Below are positions 52,009 to 60,301 of a stretch of DNA of 64,000 nucleotides, piece by piece. Source of the DNA: Deltaproteobacteria bacterium (lineage in GTDB: Bacteria; UBA10199; JACPAL01); assembly GCA_016180845.1 (NCBI GenBank), contig JACPAK010000004.1, forward strand, positions 62,001 through 126,000, given 5' to 3'. The position numbers were made by a program, and so were the translations under genes. How positions within the stretch are numbered: the stretch's first letter is position 1; every line of letters begins with the position of its first letter. The notes under the pieces are model-generated. The model saw only the letters and a program-made list of their open reading frames with translations. It had not been told where the DNA came from and did not search any database.

Positions 52009-52967
52009 TCCTCGTACTTGGCGAACATTCAGAAGGGAAAATCAAGAAAACGACATTCGAGCTTGTCAGCAAGGCAACTGAGCTTGGACAGGCCTTGAAT
52101 ACAGAGGTTTCTGTCGCTCTCATTGGGAAAGGTATCGAGGGGGCTGAAGGGCTTGGCACTTACGGGGCACAGAAGGTCTACCACATCCCCACACTCGAAA
52201 AATATAACCCCGAGGGGATGACGAAGATTCTTCACACACTTGTCTCAGAATTGAAACCATCCATTGTCTTGGGAACGGCTAGCCCGATGGGGAAAGATCT
52301 TTTTCCACGGCTGGCACTAAGGACAGGGGCTGGTCTCACGACAGACTGTACCGGCCTTAAGGTAGACAATGGGAAGCTCGTCGCAACGCGACCAATCTTT
52401 GCGGGAAAGGCATTCATTGATGTCACGTACGAAACTGAAATTCAGATGGCGACGACACGACCAAATTCCTTCATGCTGAAAACTTTATCTCCGGATCAAA
52501 AGGCGCAGGTTATTGAGAAATCAATAGAGCCTGGTGAGATGAGGACAAATCTTGTCGAAATTGTTAAAGGGAAATCGGACCGCCCCGATCTCACGGAGGC
52601 CTCGATCATTGTCTCGGGGGGACGCGCGATGCAAAATTCTGAAAACTTCAAGATCCTCTGGGAATTGGCCGATACGATCGGTGCGACTGTCGGAGCCTCC
52701 CGTGCCGCCGTTGATTCCGGTTATGCCCCGCACGATATGCAGGTCGGCCAGACTGGCAAGACGGTCAACCCAAATCTTTATGTAGCCTGCGGGATTTCAG
52801 GGGCAATCCAACATCTCGCCGGCATGCGAACATCAAAAGTTATTGTCGCGATCAATAAAGACCCCGAGGCACCGATCTTCAAGAGGGCGACTTACGGAAT
52901 CACCGGAGACCTCTTCCAGATCGTCCCACTCTTAACGCAGGAGTTTAAGAAAGTGTTGGCAGAGTAA
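52005..52967 (+). CDS. etfA: Electron transfer flavoprotein alpha subunit
   Basis: EtfA is the FAD-carrying subunit, 320 aa. The C-terminal FAD domain shows [71 protein letters not shown] and [27 protein letters not shown], all diagnostic. It oxidises acyl-CoA dehydrogenases with EtfB and passes electrons to a membrane oxidoreductase, plausibly the CCG protein at 55627. It starts in an ATGA overlap with etfB. Confidence 0.96.
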   Translation: MILVLGEHSEGKIKKTTFELVSKATELGQALNTEVSVALIGKGIEGAEGLGTYGAQKVYHIPTLEKYNPEGMTKILHTLVSELKPSIVLGTASPMGKDLFPRLALRTGAGLTTDCTGLKVDNGKLVATRPIFAGKAFIDVTYETEIQMATTRPNSFMLKTLSPDQKAQVIEKSIEPGEMRTNLVEIVKGKSDRPDLTEASIIVSGGRAMQNSENFKILWELADTIGATVGASRAAVDSGYAPHDMQVGQTGKTVNPNLYVACGISGAIQHLAGMRTSKVIVAINKDPEAPIFKRATYGITGDLFQIVPLLTQEFKKVLAE

Positions 52968-52971
52968 GGCT

Positions 52972-53469
52972 CTACCTATTTTCCCAATCAATTGCGCACT
53001 GATTGTTCTCGAGTGAATCTCCAACTCTACGTATCCAAGGTTCTGATCCGGGGGAAGAAAAGATCTCAACCTGACATTCGCTCCCATCTCTTAAGGTCCA
53101 GAAACAGGAGATGTAACATTCATCAGACAAAATCATTCGTCGGTAAACAGATAATTCAATTCCGTGGGGAATAAACAAGGATGCGTGGGAGATGTTTTCT
53201 GCGGCATAATCGAGATTCGCAGCAACATTACATCCTGGTCGGGCGTCGTAGAAATCTTCCCTCGCCTGACATGCCTCTCGAGAATTATAAAAAAAGCCTG
53301 CCGTACACTGATCCCTCTGGTCCCCCGATAGCGTATCAAGGGTCTCATCATCAACATCCCAACAAGTCCCAGGCTCATTTGGACAACCAAGAAATGCAGC
53401 ACCGAGTGCTGCCGTTAGAAGCCCTAGGGATCGACCGTCTACAAGACGGCTAAATGGTGATAGGTTCAT
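52972..53469 (-). CDS. Cys-rich lipoprotein of unknown function
   Basis: This is 165 aa from ATG 53469 (MNLSPFSRLVDGRSLG), chosen because AAGGAGG lies 9 nt upstream. Longer in-frame starts (53496, 53592) exist. The signal peptide ends in the lipobox AAFLGC at C29. The mature part has many cysteines (PGTCWDVDDETLDTLSGDQRDQC, ARPGCNVAAN, DECYISCFWTLRDGSECQV), suggesting disulfides. No family is recognised. It is convergent with etfA (4 nt apart) and divergent from the toxin-antitoxin pair. Confidence 0.65.
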   Translation of the reverse strand: MNLSPFSRLVDGRSLGLLTAALGAAFLGCPNEPGTCWDVDDETLDTLSGDQRDQCTAGFFYNSREACQAREDFYDARPGCNVAANLDYAAENISHASLFIPHGIELSVYRRMILSDECYISCFWTLRDGSECQVEIFSSPGSEPWIRRVGDSLENNQCAIDWENR

Positions 53470-53539
53470 ATAAGACAACCTCCTTAGCTTCTTCATCGCT
53501 GAAATAGCAAAATGGGTTGTCAGAAAAGAAGCAATGATA

Positions 53540-53576
53540 TTGACAATTATTAAACCAATTGTTAATCTAATTGTCA
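53540..53576 (+). promoter_or_regulatory. Toxin-antitoxin promoter with perfect dyad operator
   Basis: TTGACA (53540-53545) is followed by candidate -10 boxes GTTAAT (53561-53566) or TAATCT (53563-53568). A perfect 9-bp inverted repeat, TGACAATTA (53541-53549) with TAATTGTCA (53568-53576), brackets the whole promoter. CAATTG lies in the middle. With the downstream -10 the start point would fall about 4 nt before the antitoxin ATG at 53579, i.e. a nearly leaderless message. Autorepression by the antitoxin is the expected role. Confidence 0.6.
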
Positions 53577-53578
53577 TC

Positions 53579-53824
53579 ATGAAGGCGGTCACGACGATTC
53601 AAATGACATTAGAGGAAGATCGCGAAATTGCACACCTTAAAGAGGAGCTCGGGCTCTCCAGCAAGAAAGAGGTTGTGCGAGAGGGACTTCGAGCCTTACA
53701 GGGAATCCTGAAAGATCACAAACGAAGGCGCCAACTCCGAAATGCCTCGCTTTCAGTCCGCAAACAGTCGGAAAGAACCAACCGGGAATGGTCCCTTCTT
53801 TCCCCTGCTCTAAAACTACCGTGA
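53579..53824 (+). CDS. Ribbon-helix-helix antitoxin (MazE/ParD-like)
   Basis: This 81-aa antitoxin starts at MKAVTTIQMTLEEDREI. The N-terminal strand and two helices (TIQMTLEEDREIAHLKEELGLSSKKEVVREGLRALQGIL) form a ribbon-helix-helix DNA-binding fold, and the basic C-terminal tail (KRRRQLRNASLSVRKQSERTN) is the likely toxin-binding part. Its stop overlaps the GTG start of the toxin (GTGA). No ribosome-binding site precedes the ATG, consistent with a leaderless transcript, or a later ATG (53603) is used. Confidence 0.82.
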   Translation: MKAVTTIQMTLEEDREIAHLKEELGLSSKKEVVREGLRALQGILKDHKRRRQLRNASLSVRKQSERTNREWSLLSPALKLP

Positions 53825-54171
53825 GAATCCGCCGTTGGGGAGTCTACCTTGTTGACCTCAATCCCAGAATCGGCACGAAACCGGGCAAGCTTCGTCCATG
53901 CGTTGTCGTTCAAGATGATACTCTGAATGAAATTAATCATCCTTCGACCGTCATCCTTCCGATAACCTCAAAAAATGTGACAAAAGAACATTACCCATTG
54001 AGGGTCTTTTTACCTGAAGGAGAAGGTGGGCTTGAAACTGATTCTATGGTTTTAGTTGATCAGTTTCTCGCTTGGGATAACGCACGATTCAAAAAACAGT
54101 TGGGAGATCTTTCAGGAGACAAACGAGAAGAGCTCGAATCAGCCTGTCGAGATTTTTTTGGTTGGCTATAA
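53821..54171 (+). CDS. MazF/PemK-family endoribonuclease toxin
   Basis: This 116-aa toxin starts at GTG 53821 (VRIRRWGVYLVDLNPRIGTKPGKLRPCVVVQ). The R-x-GxV-x-L-V-DLNP-x-x-GT/S-x-x-x-x-x-RP-x-VV-x-Q motif is the MazF signature, and ILPITSKNV and VDQFLAWDNARFKKQLGDLS complete the fold. MazF toxins cut mRNA at short sequences. The GTGA overlap with the antitoxin gene supports coupled expression. A longer frame from 53788 runs inside the antitoxin and is not needed. Confidence 0.88.
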   Translation: MRIRRWGVYLVDLNPRIGTKPGKLRPCVVVQDDTLNEINHPSTVILPITSKNVTKEHYPLRVFLPEGEGGLETDSMVLVDQFLAWDNARFKKQLGDLSGDKREELESACRDFFGWL

Positions 54172-54173
54172 GT

Positions 54174-55157
54174 TTAAACCCACCCGTTCTCACGGTACCA
54201 CTTCGCTGTCTCGTCAAACCCTTCTTTGAGGGGGTGTGCCGGTTCATAACCGAGAATCCGCCTCGCCTTTGAGATATCGAGTGTCCATCTCTTCTGGATA
54301 AAATTACTCATGTTAGCACGACCAAACGGCATCGAACGGCCAGTGATTAGAGTCAGAAGCTCTCCGACGATACCGAGAAGATAGACGATCGGCTTGATTA
54401 AACGAATTTTGATCACCTTCTTTTTCAGTGCACGAATCAAGAGATCTCCCATATCCTCCCATTCGTAGTCCCGACGATCACCGATAAAAAAGGTCTCTCC
54501 GTTCGAGTTTGGATTCTCTGCAGCAAGAATAAGACCGGTCACGACATCCTGAACATGTGCGATGTTGAGCTGCCTCCCCTTCTCCCCTGGCAAGATCAAG
54601 ATGCCTCGCCGCACCATCTTAAAATATTTGAGAAGCTGTTCATCCCTCGGCCCATAAATCGCCGGTGGTCGGATGATTGTGATCGGAAACCGATCCTTAT
54701 ATTGCAAAGCGACCTTTTCCTCTTCGAGCTTGCTCCAACCATAATCAGTTACCGGATGGCACGAATCTTCTTCCGTCACGGGTCGATCATCTCGTGCCGG
54801 GCCGTGTGCGGCGACACTAGTGACAACAATAACTTTCTTGATCGCAGGATTGACCTTTAAGACCGTTTCGAGAAGATTTCGTGCCCCTTCGACATTGACC
54901 TGCTCATAAATCTCCCGACGCGGCGCCCGGATAATCCCTGCCGCATGGAAACAAACATCAACCCCTCGAAGCCCCTCCTCCATCCCTTTCCGGTCTCCGG
55001 TCACATCCCCATAAAATATTTTAACGTTCTTTCCCTGAAGCCAGCGGAGATTCGAACTCTTCCGGGCCAGCACATGAACTTCCCATCCCTTTTCCAGGAG
55101 ACGATCAACGAGGTGACTCCCAAGAAATCCGGTCGCACCGGTAATGAAGGCCTTCAT
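54174..55157 (-). CDS. NAD-dependent epimerase/dehydratase (extended SDR)
   Basis: This 327-aa extended short-chain dehydrogenase has the Rossmann motif TGATGFLGSHLVDRLL (residues 6-21), the catalytic YGWSK near 140 and the RPPAIYGPRDEQLLKYF substrate-side block. The C-terminal hydrophobic stretch (IKPIVYLLGIVGELLTLITG) resembles the 3-beta-hydroxysteroid dehydrogenase or hopanoid/sterol-related branch of the family. The substrate is unknown. It is co-transcribed with the zinc-ribbon gene upstream (4-nt overlap) and convergent with mazF. Confidence 0.85.
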   Translation of the reverse strand: MKAFITGATGFLGSHLVDRLLEKGWEVHVLARKSSNLRWLQGKNVKIFYGDVTGDRKGMEEGLRGVDVCFHAAGIIRAPRREIYEQVNVEGARNLLETVLKVNPAIKKVIVVTSVAAHGPARDDRPVTEEDSCHPVTDYGWSKLEEEKVALQYKDRFPITIIRPPAIYGPRDEQLLKYFKMVRRGILILPGEKGRQLNIAHVQDVVTGLILAAENPNSNGETFFIGDRRDYEWEDMGDLLIRALKKKVIKIRLIKPIVYLLGIVGELLTLITGRSMPFGRANMSNFIQKRWTLDISKARRILGYEPAHPLKEGFDETAKWYRENGWV

Positions 55158-55513
55158 TTAAAAACCTTCGTGGGGCCGTAACTGCGCCGAAATAATTTAC
55201 TCTGTGAATGTGAACTCTGAACCGTCTGACGGCAATCGTCATGGATCTTGTAATAATCGGCACAGGTCAGGCAGAGCCATTTGGCGACAAGGCTCTGATT
55301 GCGATGTTCATAGTACTCGACATCCGGCGAGCTTTTTTTGCAGGCCTCACACTCCGTACGAAGATGGTGATGATGCTTTCCCTCAATAAAACCAGGTTTT
55401 TTGTCTCCGCTAGGTCTTCCTCTCTTTGGTGATTCTTGATTGGTCAGCTCCTCAACTTTTTTCTTGCTGACCAGCCCCGCCTTAATCATCGCCTGTTGAA
55501 GTGTTGTGGTCAT
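55154..55513 (-). CDS. Small DUF2058-like protein with zinc ribbon
   Basis: This is 119 aa from ATG 55513 (MTTTLQQAMIKAGLVSKKKVEEL), a start typical of DUF2058/YaiL-like nucleic-acid-associated proteins; an upstream in-frame ATG is inside a repeat. A basic linker (PKRGRPSGDKK) and His-run (GKHHHHLR) precede a four-cysteine zinc-ribbon-like segment, CEAC...CLTC, with more basic tail residues. It probably binds zinc and perhaps RNA or DNA. Confidence in function is low. It overlaps the epimerase gene by 4 nt. Confidence 0.65.
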   Translation of the reverse strand: MTTTLQQAMIKAGLVSKKKVEELTNQESPKRGRPSGDKKPGFIEGKHHHHLRTECEACKKSSPDVEYYEHRNQSLVAKWLCLTCADYYKIHDDCRQTVQSSHSQSKLFRRSYGPTKVFK

Positions 55514-55519
55514 ATTATT

Positions 55520-55600
55520 GGGGGGCGACTTCGTCGACTTCCCCCCCACGCCCCCCGCAGGGATTCGCTCGCGCGAAGTGAATTCGACGCTCGCTCATGA
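55520..55600. repeat. GC-rich palindromic repeat upstream of the zinc-ribbon gene
   Basis: GGGGGG (55520-55525) pairs with CCCCCC (55541-55546) around CGAC-TTC-GTCG, and a second small hairpin TTCGC-TCGC-GCGAA (55564-55577) follows. The sequence fills most of the 113-nt gap between two minus-strand genes and leaves no obvious ribosome-binding site for the zinc-ribbon gene. It has the look of a dispersed intergenic repeat. Confidence 0.55.
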
Positions 55601-55626
55601 CAGAGGTTATACATAATGAGGTCGAT

Positions 55627-57573
55627 TTACAGACTGTCGGCGAGAATTTCAACCACATCCTTTGTCTGGATCTTCTCCTCGACATGTTTATCCCGCGTCG
55701 CATCACGAAGCATCGTGATACAAAACGGACAAGCGCTCGCAATGATGTTCGGATTGGCCACCTGAAGGTCTTCGAGACGCTGATGATTGACCCGCTTCCC
55801 AACCCGCTCCTCCATCCACATCCGCCCTCCCCCCGCGCCACAGCAACGACCGTTGTCACGTGACTGTTCGACCTCCACAATCTCCGCTGCAGGGATTGAT
55901 TTCAAGATCTCGCGTGGGGCATCGTAGATATTATTGTAACGCCCGAGATAACAGGAATCATGATAAACAACCTTCCTGAAAAGTGGGCGCACCGGCGTCA
56001 ACTTCTGCTCTCGAATCAACTCAGCAATAAAATCAGTGTGATGAACGACCTCATAGTTTCCACCAAATTGGGGGTATTCGTTTTTGATCGTGTTGAAACA
56101 ATGAGGACAGGCGGTGATCACCTTCTTGAACTGATATCTGGCCATTGTCTCAATATTTTTCTTCGCTAGCATCTGATAAAGGTACTCATTCCCAATCCGT
56201 CGTGCCGGATCACCGGTGCAGACCTCATCCTTTCCCAAGATCGCGAAATCAACCTTCGCCTTTTGCAATATTTTCACAAGGGCTGTCGCGATCTTCTTAT
56301 TCCGATCATCAAAAGAACCGGCGCATCCGACAAAATAAAGATATTCCGCCTTCGGATGTTCCGCGAGCGTTCTGACACCAAGCTCCCGACACCAATCAGC
56401 ACGGGAATCAGAACCGATCCCCCAAGGATTAAAATTAGTTTCCATGTTGCGGAAGGTCGTCTGCACCTCGGTCGGCATCACCCCTTGAGTCAGGACCATA
56501 TGCCGTCTGGTTCCGACGATCCGATCGACAAACTCGATCCCGACCGGACAGGCCTCCTCACAGGCCCGGCAGGTGGTGCAGGACCAAAAAACTTCTGGAT
56601 TGATAACATCAGGGGACAAAAGTGGGGCGGGTCCTGTCTGTCTATTTCTTAGATGCTCCCTCTCATCAATATTCAGCTGCTTCGGATTCAGAATTTTACC
56701 GGTATCGGTCGCGGGACAGACCGAGGAGCATCGACCACATTCCGTACAGGTCGCAATATCAAGGGTGTCCTTCCACGAGAGATCCTTGAGTGTCCCCATC
56801 CCGAATGAGGTCGCCTTTTCATCTTCCAGATTGAGATTGCGAAGTTGACCTAGGGGGGTTGTTCGCATGAAAAAAACATTCGGCAGGAAAGTGAGGATAT
56901 GAAAATGCTTTCCATAGGGGAGAAAATTCAAGAACCAGAGGATCAAGATGATATGGAAGAAATAGAAAAAGTTGTGGGTGTATCCCAACCACAAATCAGG
57001 AAGCCCAAAGGCAAGAAAGAGATTCGCCACAATCCCCGAAACCGGCGCCCATTGGAGATTATCCATCCCCTCCCGTGCCAGTGTGGCACCGTCTATCAGG
57101 AAATCACTGATCATCAAAAGCGCGATCATCGCCAAGATCCGGAGCCCCTCAGCCGAAAGAGTGAGCCGCTTCGGTTTCACGACAATCCGACGATAGGCGG
57201 CATAACCAACCGCAAAAAGGACCATCAATTCAAAAACATTGAGACTCAGTGTATAAATCCGGCCAGGAAGTGAAGAGAGAAAGGTCGAACCAAAAGACTC
57301 ATCAAAGCCAATCCCAAAAAGAATGATCGTCCGAAGGGAGATCACCAAAAACCCCCAGAAAATAATCGCATGCATCAGCCCCGCCTTGAAGTCGCGCCGA
57401 AGCATCTTGGACTGGCCAAAGGCGATGACGATCAAGTTTTTGAGCCGTTGTTTGTAGTCGTTGAATCGAGGGTCAGGTTGGGCCGACCGTAAAACCTTCC
57501 ACCAGCGGGAAAGGGTATACCCGAAAAAGCCTAAGGCGAATAAAATCAAAATCCCGACTGGAATTGGGAACAT
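55627..57573 (-). CDS. Membrane CCG/ferredoxin oxidoreductase, putative ETF:menaquinone oxidoreductase
   Basis: This 648-aa protein has three parts. The N-terminal half has about six membrane helices and a NarI-like cytochrome b pattern. Residues 276-342 hold two [4Fe-4S] motifs (C276-C279-C282-C286; C332-C335-C338-C342). The C-terminal half has two CCG domains (CAGSFDDRNK..., YHDSCYLGRYNNIYDAPREI, GRCCGAGGGRMWMEERVGKRV). This matches the HdrD-like membrane enzymes that pass electrons from EtfAB to menaquinone in beta-oxidation, and etfBA lies 2.7 kb away. The direct partner is inferred. Residues 310-317 (NRQTGPAP) are encoded by a stretch sharing 13 nt with the 84-nt repeat. Confidence 0.85.
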   Translation of the reverse strand: MFPIPVGILILFALGFFGYTLSRWWKVLRSAQPDPRFNDYKQRLKNLIVIAFGQSKMLRRDFKAGLMHAIIFWGFLVISLRTIILFGIGFDESFGSTFLSSLPGRIYTLSLNVFELMVLFAVGYAAYRRIVVKPKRLTLSAEGLRILAMIALLMISDFLIDGATLAREGMDNLQWAPVSGIVANLFLAFGLPDLWLGYTHNFFYFFHIILILWFLNFLPYGKHFHILTFLPNVFFMRTTPLGQLRNLNLEDEKATSFGMGTLKDLSWKDTLDIATCTECGRCSSVCPATDTGKILNPKQLNIDEREHLRNRQTGPAPLLSPDVINPEVFWSCTTCRACEEACPVGIEFVDRIVGTRRHMVLTQGVMPTEVQTTFRNMETNFNPWGIGSDSRADWCRELGVRTLAEHPKAEYLYFVGCAGSFDDRNKKIATALVKILQKAKVDFAILGKDEVCTGDPARRIGNEYLYQMLAKKNIETMARYQFKKVITACPHCFNTIKNEYPQFGGNYEVVHHTDFIAELIREQKLTPVRPLFRKVVYHDSCYLGRYNNIYDAPREILKSIPAAEIVEVEQSRDNGRCCGAGGGRMWMEERVGKRVNHQRLEDLQVANPNIIASACPFCITMLRDATRDKHVEEKIQTKDVVEILADSL

Positions 57574-57662
57574 AGATGATCCCCTCTAGCAATCACTGAA
57601 ACAAAACTTCAATAAAAAACCGCTTGAAATCTCCTTTGTTTTCCAATAGGTATGGCGGCCTC

Positions 57663-58094
57663 ATGCAGAAAACGACATTAGCAAATAAGGCCACGATTGC
57701 AAGGAATTGGGTTGTCGTCGACCTGAAGGACAAGATCCTTGGTCGAGCGGCGACGAAGATCGCCAATATCCTGCGTGGAAAAACCAAGGCAATTTACACA
57801 CCTCATGAGGATACGGGCGATTTTGTGATCGCGATCAACGCCGCCCAGGTGAGGCTCACCGGAAATAAATGGAAACAAAAGAAATACTACCACCATAGCG
57901 GGTACCAGGGGGGGATTAAAGAGTTCACTGCAGAGAAACTCCTCGCCAGAGATCCGAGGAGATTGATCCAACGTGCCGTCCATGGGATGCTCCCAAAAAA
58001 TAAAACCAACGAGCATCTGATGAAAAAGCTCCGTGTCTATGCTGGAGCCGAGCATCCTCATCAGGCACAGCAACCAAAACAGGTCGAGGTCTAA
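57663..58094 (+). CDS. rplM: 50S ribosomal protein L13
   Basis: This 143-aa large-subunit protein starts at ATG 57663 (MQKTTLANKATIARNWVVVD). The longer frame from 57624 adds 13 residues absent from L13. Visible conserved parts are DLKDKILGRAATKIANILRGK, YHHSGYQGGIKE and RAVHGMLPKNK followed by LRVYAGAEHPHQAQ. It is followed by rpsI after 3 nt, the universal gene pair. It diverges from the oxidoreductase gene with about 90 nt between starts. Confidence 0.97.
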   Translation: MQKTTLANKATIARNWVVVDLKDKILGRAATKIANILRGKTKAIYTPHEDTGDFVIAINAAQVRLTGNKWKQKKYYHHSGYQGGIKEFTAEKLLARDPRRLIQRAVHGMLPKNKTNEHLMKKLRVYAGAEHPHQAQQPKQVEV

Positions 58095-58097
58095 AAA

Positions 58098-58502
58098 ATG
58101 GCAACAGCAAAAGCCCCAAGTCGTTATTCCTCCATCGGAAAGAGAAAGACCTCTATTGCGCGGATATGGCTCAAGCCGGGTGAGGGGCAAATCGAAATCA
58201 ATGGCCGCCCGAGCAACAACTATTTTGGTCGAGAGGCATTGAGGATCATTATCCATCAGCCATTTGAGGTCACAGGAACTGTTGGAAAATTCAATGTCTC
58301 TGCCAACCTCATAGGCGGTGGGCTTAGCGGACAAGCCGATGCACTGAAACATGCCATCTCGAGGGCACTACTCTCTGTCAATTCAGACTACCGCAAACCA
58401 CTTCGAAAGGCAGGGTTCCTGACACGAGATCCGCGAGAAGTGGAACGAAAGAAGTATGGGCATCGTGGGGCACGGCGTCGCTCACAATACTCCAAACGAT
58501 AA
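58098..58502 (+). CDS. rpsI: 30S ribosomal protein S9
   Basis: This 134-aa small-subunit protein has the diagnostic G-x-R-K-T/S-(S/A)-IARIWLKPGEGQIEINGR, GGGLSGQADALKHAISRALL, and the C-terminal tail GHRGARRRSQYSKR that reaches the P-site tRNA anticodon. It is 3 nt after rplM and 4 nt before argC, so the three are one operon. Confidence 0.97.
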   Translation: MATAKAPSRYSSIGKRKTSIARIWLKPGEGQIEINGRPSNNYFGREALRIIIHQPFEVTGTVGKFNVSANLIGGGLSGQADALKHAISRALLSVNSDYRKPLRKAGFLTRDPREVERKKYGHRGARRRSQYSKR

Positions 58503-58506
58503 TATA

Positions 58507-59526
58507 ATGACTATCAAAGCAGGCATTGTCGGAGCCACTGGCTACACCGGTGAGGAGCTCCTGCGTCTCCTTTCCCGTCATCCTGAGGTCCAGATCACTT
58601 TGGCAACCTCAACAAGCCAACCCGGGGAAAAAGTTTCCGAGATCTTTCCCGACTTGAAGACGCTTGACCTCATCTTCGAGACACTCCATGACGAGACGAT
58701 CGGAGAGAAATGTTCGGTCCTTTTTTCCTGTCTCCCCCATTCCGAATCGATGCAGCATGTTCCCAACTGGTTAAGACAAGGGATAAAGGTCATCGATCTC
58801 TCTGCCGATTTTCGTTATCGAACCCCTCAAGCTTATGAAAAATCGTATGGAAGGCATACCTCCCCCGACCTTCTCGCCAAGGCGGTTTATGGTCTTCCCG
58901 AGATCTATCGAGAAAAAATCAAAAAGGCGTCACTCATCGGAAATCCAGGCTGCTATCCAACCTCTGCCCTTCTGGGACTTATTCCTCTCCTCAAAAACAA
59001 AATGATCTCGGAAGAAGGGATCATCATCGATTCGAAGTCGGGGATGAGCGGTGCTGGACGGTCAAAGGTCGAAGGGGGGTTGCGGGAGGATGTGCAAGAT
59101 TCCTTCTACGCCTATAGTCTCGAGAAACACCGTCACGCCTCCGAAATCGAGCAGGAGATTTCACTCATTGCCGGAAAAGAGGTCTCTATCCGATTCACCC
59201 CTCACCTGCTTCCGATCGATCGAGGGATCCTTTCCACCATCTACGCAAGACCTAAGTGGAAATGTGACACCAAAAAACTCCTCAAAACATTTCAAGATTT
59301 TTATAAAGGAGAACCGTTTGTCCAGGTCCTGCCCGAAGGGAAATTCCCGAAGATCAAAGAGACAACGAAGACAAATAATATCCAGATCGGCGCCTTCTAT
59401 GATGATCACAGCAAACTCGTCGTCATCATCACCGCCCTCGACAACCTCATGAAGGGGGCCTCCTCCCAGGCAGTGCAAAATATGAATCTGATCTGTGGAT
59501 TTGAGGAAACGACGGGGCTTATCTGA
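58507..59526 (+). CDS. argC: N-acetyl-gamma-glutamyl-phosphate reductase
   Basis: ArgC reduces N-acetylglutamyl phosphate to the semialdehyde in arginine synthesis. It is 339 aa from ATG 58507 (MTIKAGIVGATGYTGEELL), with the NADP-binding GATGYTG at 9-15. The catalytic C149 lies in GNPGCYPTSALLGL, and KSGMSGAGRS, the HRH/HASEIEQE region and FTPHLLPIDRGIL follow. Linkage to rplM-rpsI is common in deltaproteobacterial lineages. Its 3' end overlaps the nucleotidyltransferase gene by 8 nt (convergent). Confidence 0.95.
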   Translation: MTIKAGIVGATGYTGEELLRLLSRHPEVQITLATSTSQPGEKVSEIFPDLKTLDLIFETLHDETIGEKCSVLFSCLPHSESMQHVPNWLRQGIKVIDLSADFRYRTPQAYEKSYGRHTSPDLLAKAVYGLPEIYREKIKKASLIGNPGCYPTSALLGLIPLLKNKMISEEGIIIDSKSGMSGAGRSKVEGGLREDVQDSFYAYSLEKHRHASEIEQEISLIAGKEVSIRFTPHLLPIDRGILSTIYARPKWKCDTKKLLKTFQDFYKGEPFVQVLPEGKFPKIKETTKTNNIQIGAFYDDHSKLVVIITALDNLMKGASSQAVQNMNLICGFEETTGLI

Positions 59527-60301
59527 TTCTCTTCTGATCCTTAACTGCATCGGCCAACGCCTTGGTCTCCCGAGAAGGTGGTTGGCCCTGTTCATAATCG
59601 AGAAGCGCACGAATCAATTTCTTTTGAAGATCGACAATCCTCCGATAGGCCTCGCCGACCGCAGGGCTTGAATCGTCCAGCAAGAAATGACACGATTCCT
59701 GGCGTAAAGTGGCTCCCTGCAAACTGATCAGCATCCCTTCGACATTCATTCCGCCATCAACCAGAGTTCCCTTTTCAACAATCTCATCGATGTCAATCAT
59801 TCCGACTTGATCAAAACACCAGGCGAGGTCGTACAGATCCTTTTCAGAACAACGGCTCAACAGGCAGGCAGCCTTCATGGCAAAAATACTGGGCAAGTCG
59901 GCGACAAACACACCATCATCACTCCTTATCGCTCGTCCTACACGATGTAAATTTTCATCCAGTACAACATCCACGGTAAATGCGTGCCCCTTGAGCTGCA
60001 GATGTCCTTTATAGAAATTTGGGGTCGATTTCTCCTTTTCAAAAATGACCCCGAGCTTTTTGAGACCTTTGACGGCAAGTACGGTTGCACGATGGGTATC
60101 GGAGTCGATGGCAAATAAATCCAGATCATCCGATCGCCGATGCTCGGCGTAATATCCAGCCAAGGCGGTTCCACCGACCAGCCAGAGTCCTTCAGGGACA
60201 TCCGAAAAGATCTGTTTCAAGACCTGCCGAAGAGGAGCTGGAGTCACTTTTTCAGAAATGGTCTCCCTCGGCTTTATCTCTTCGAGGCGTAGAGCGGCCA
60301 T
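59519..60301 (-). CDS. AbiEii-like nucleotidyltransferase toxin
   Basis: This 260-aa protein of the AbiEii/AbiGii (nucleotidyltransferase) family has GGT (43-45) in WLVGGTALAGYY, the metal-binding DDLDLF (58-63) and the C-terminal SEKDLYDLAWCF block typical of this family. Related toxins modify tRNA or other RNA, and the gene pair acts in type IV toxin-antitoxin or phage-defence systems. It overlaps the upstream HTH gene by 28 nt, so they are translated together. It may be a degenerate or housekeeping member; I cannot tell. Confidence 0.8.
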   Translation of the reverse strand: MAALRLEEIKPRETISEKVTPAPLRQVLKQIFSDVPEGLWLVGGTALAGYYAEHRRSDDLDLFAIDSDTHRATVLAVKGLKKLGVIFEKEKSTPNFYKGHLQLKGHAFTVDVVLDENLHRVGRAIRSDDGVFVADLPSIFAMKAACLLSRCSEKDLYDLAWCFDQVGMIDIDEIVEKGTLVDGGMNVEGMLISLQGATLRQESCHFLLDDSSPAVGEAYRRIVDLQKKLIRALLDYEQGQPPSRETKALADAVKDQKRIR

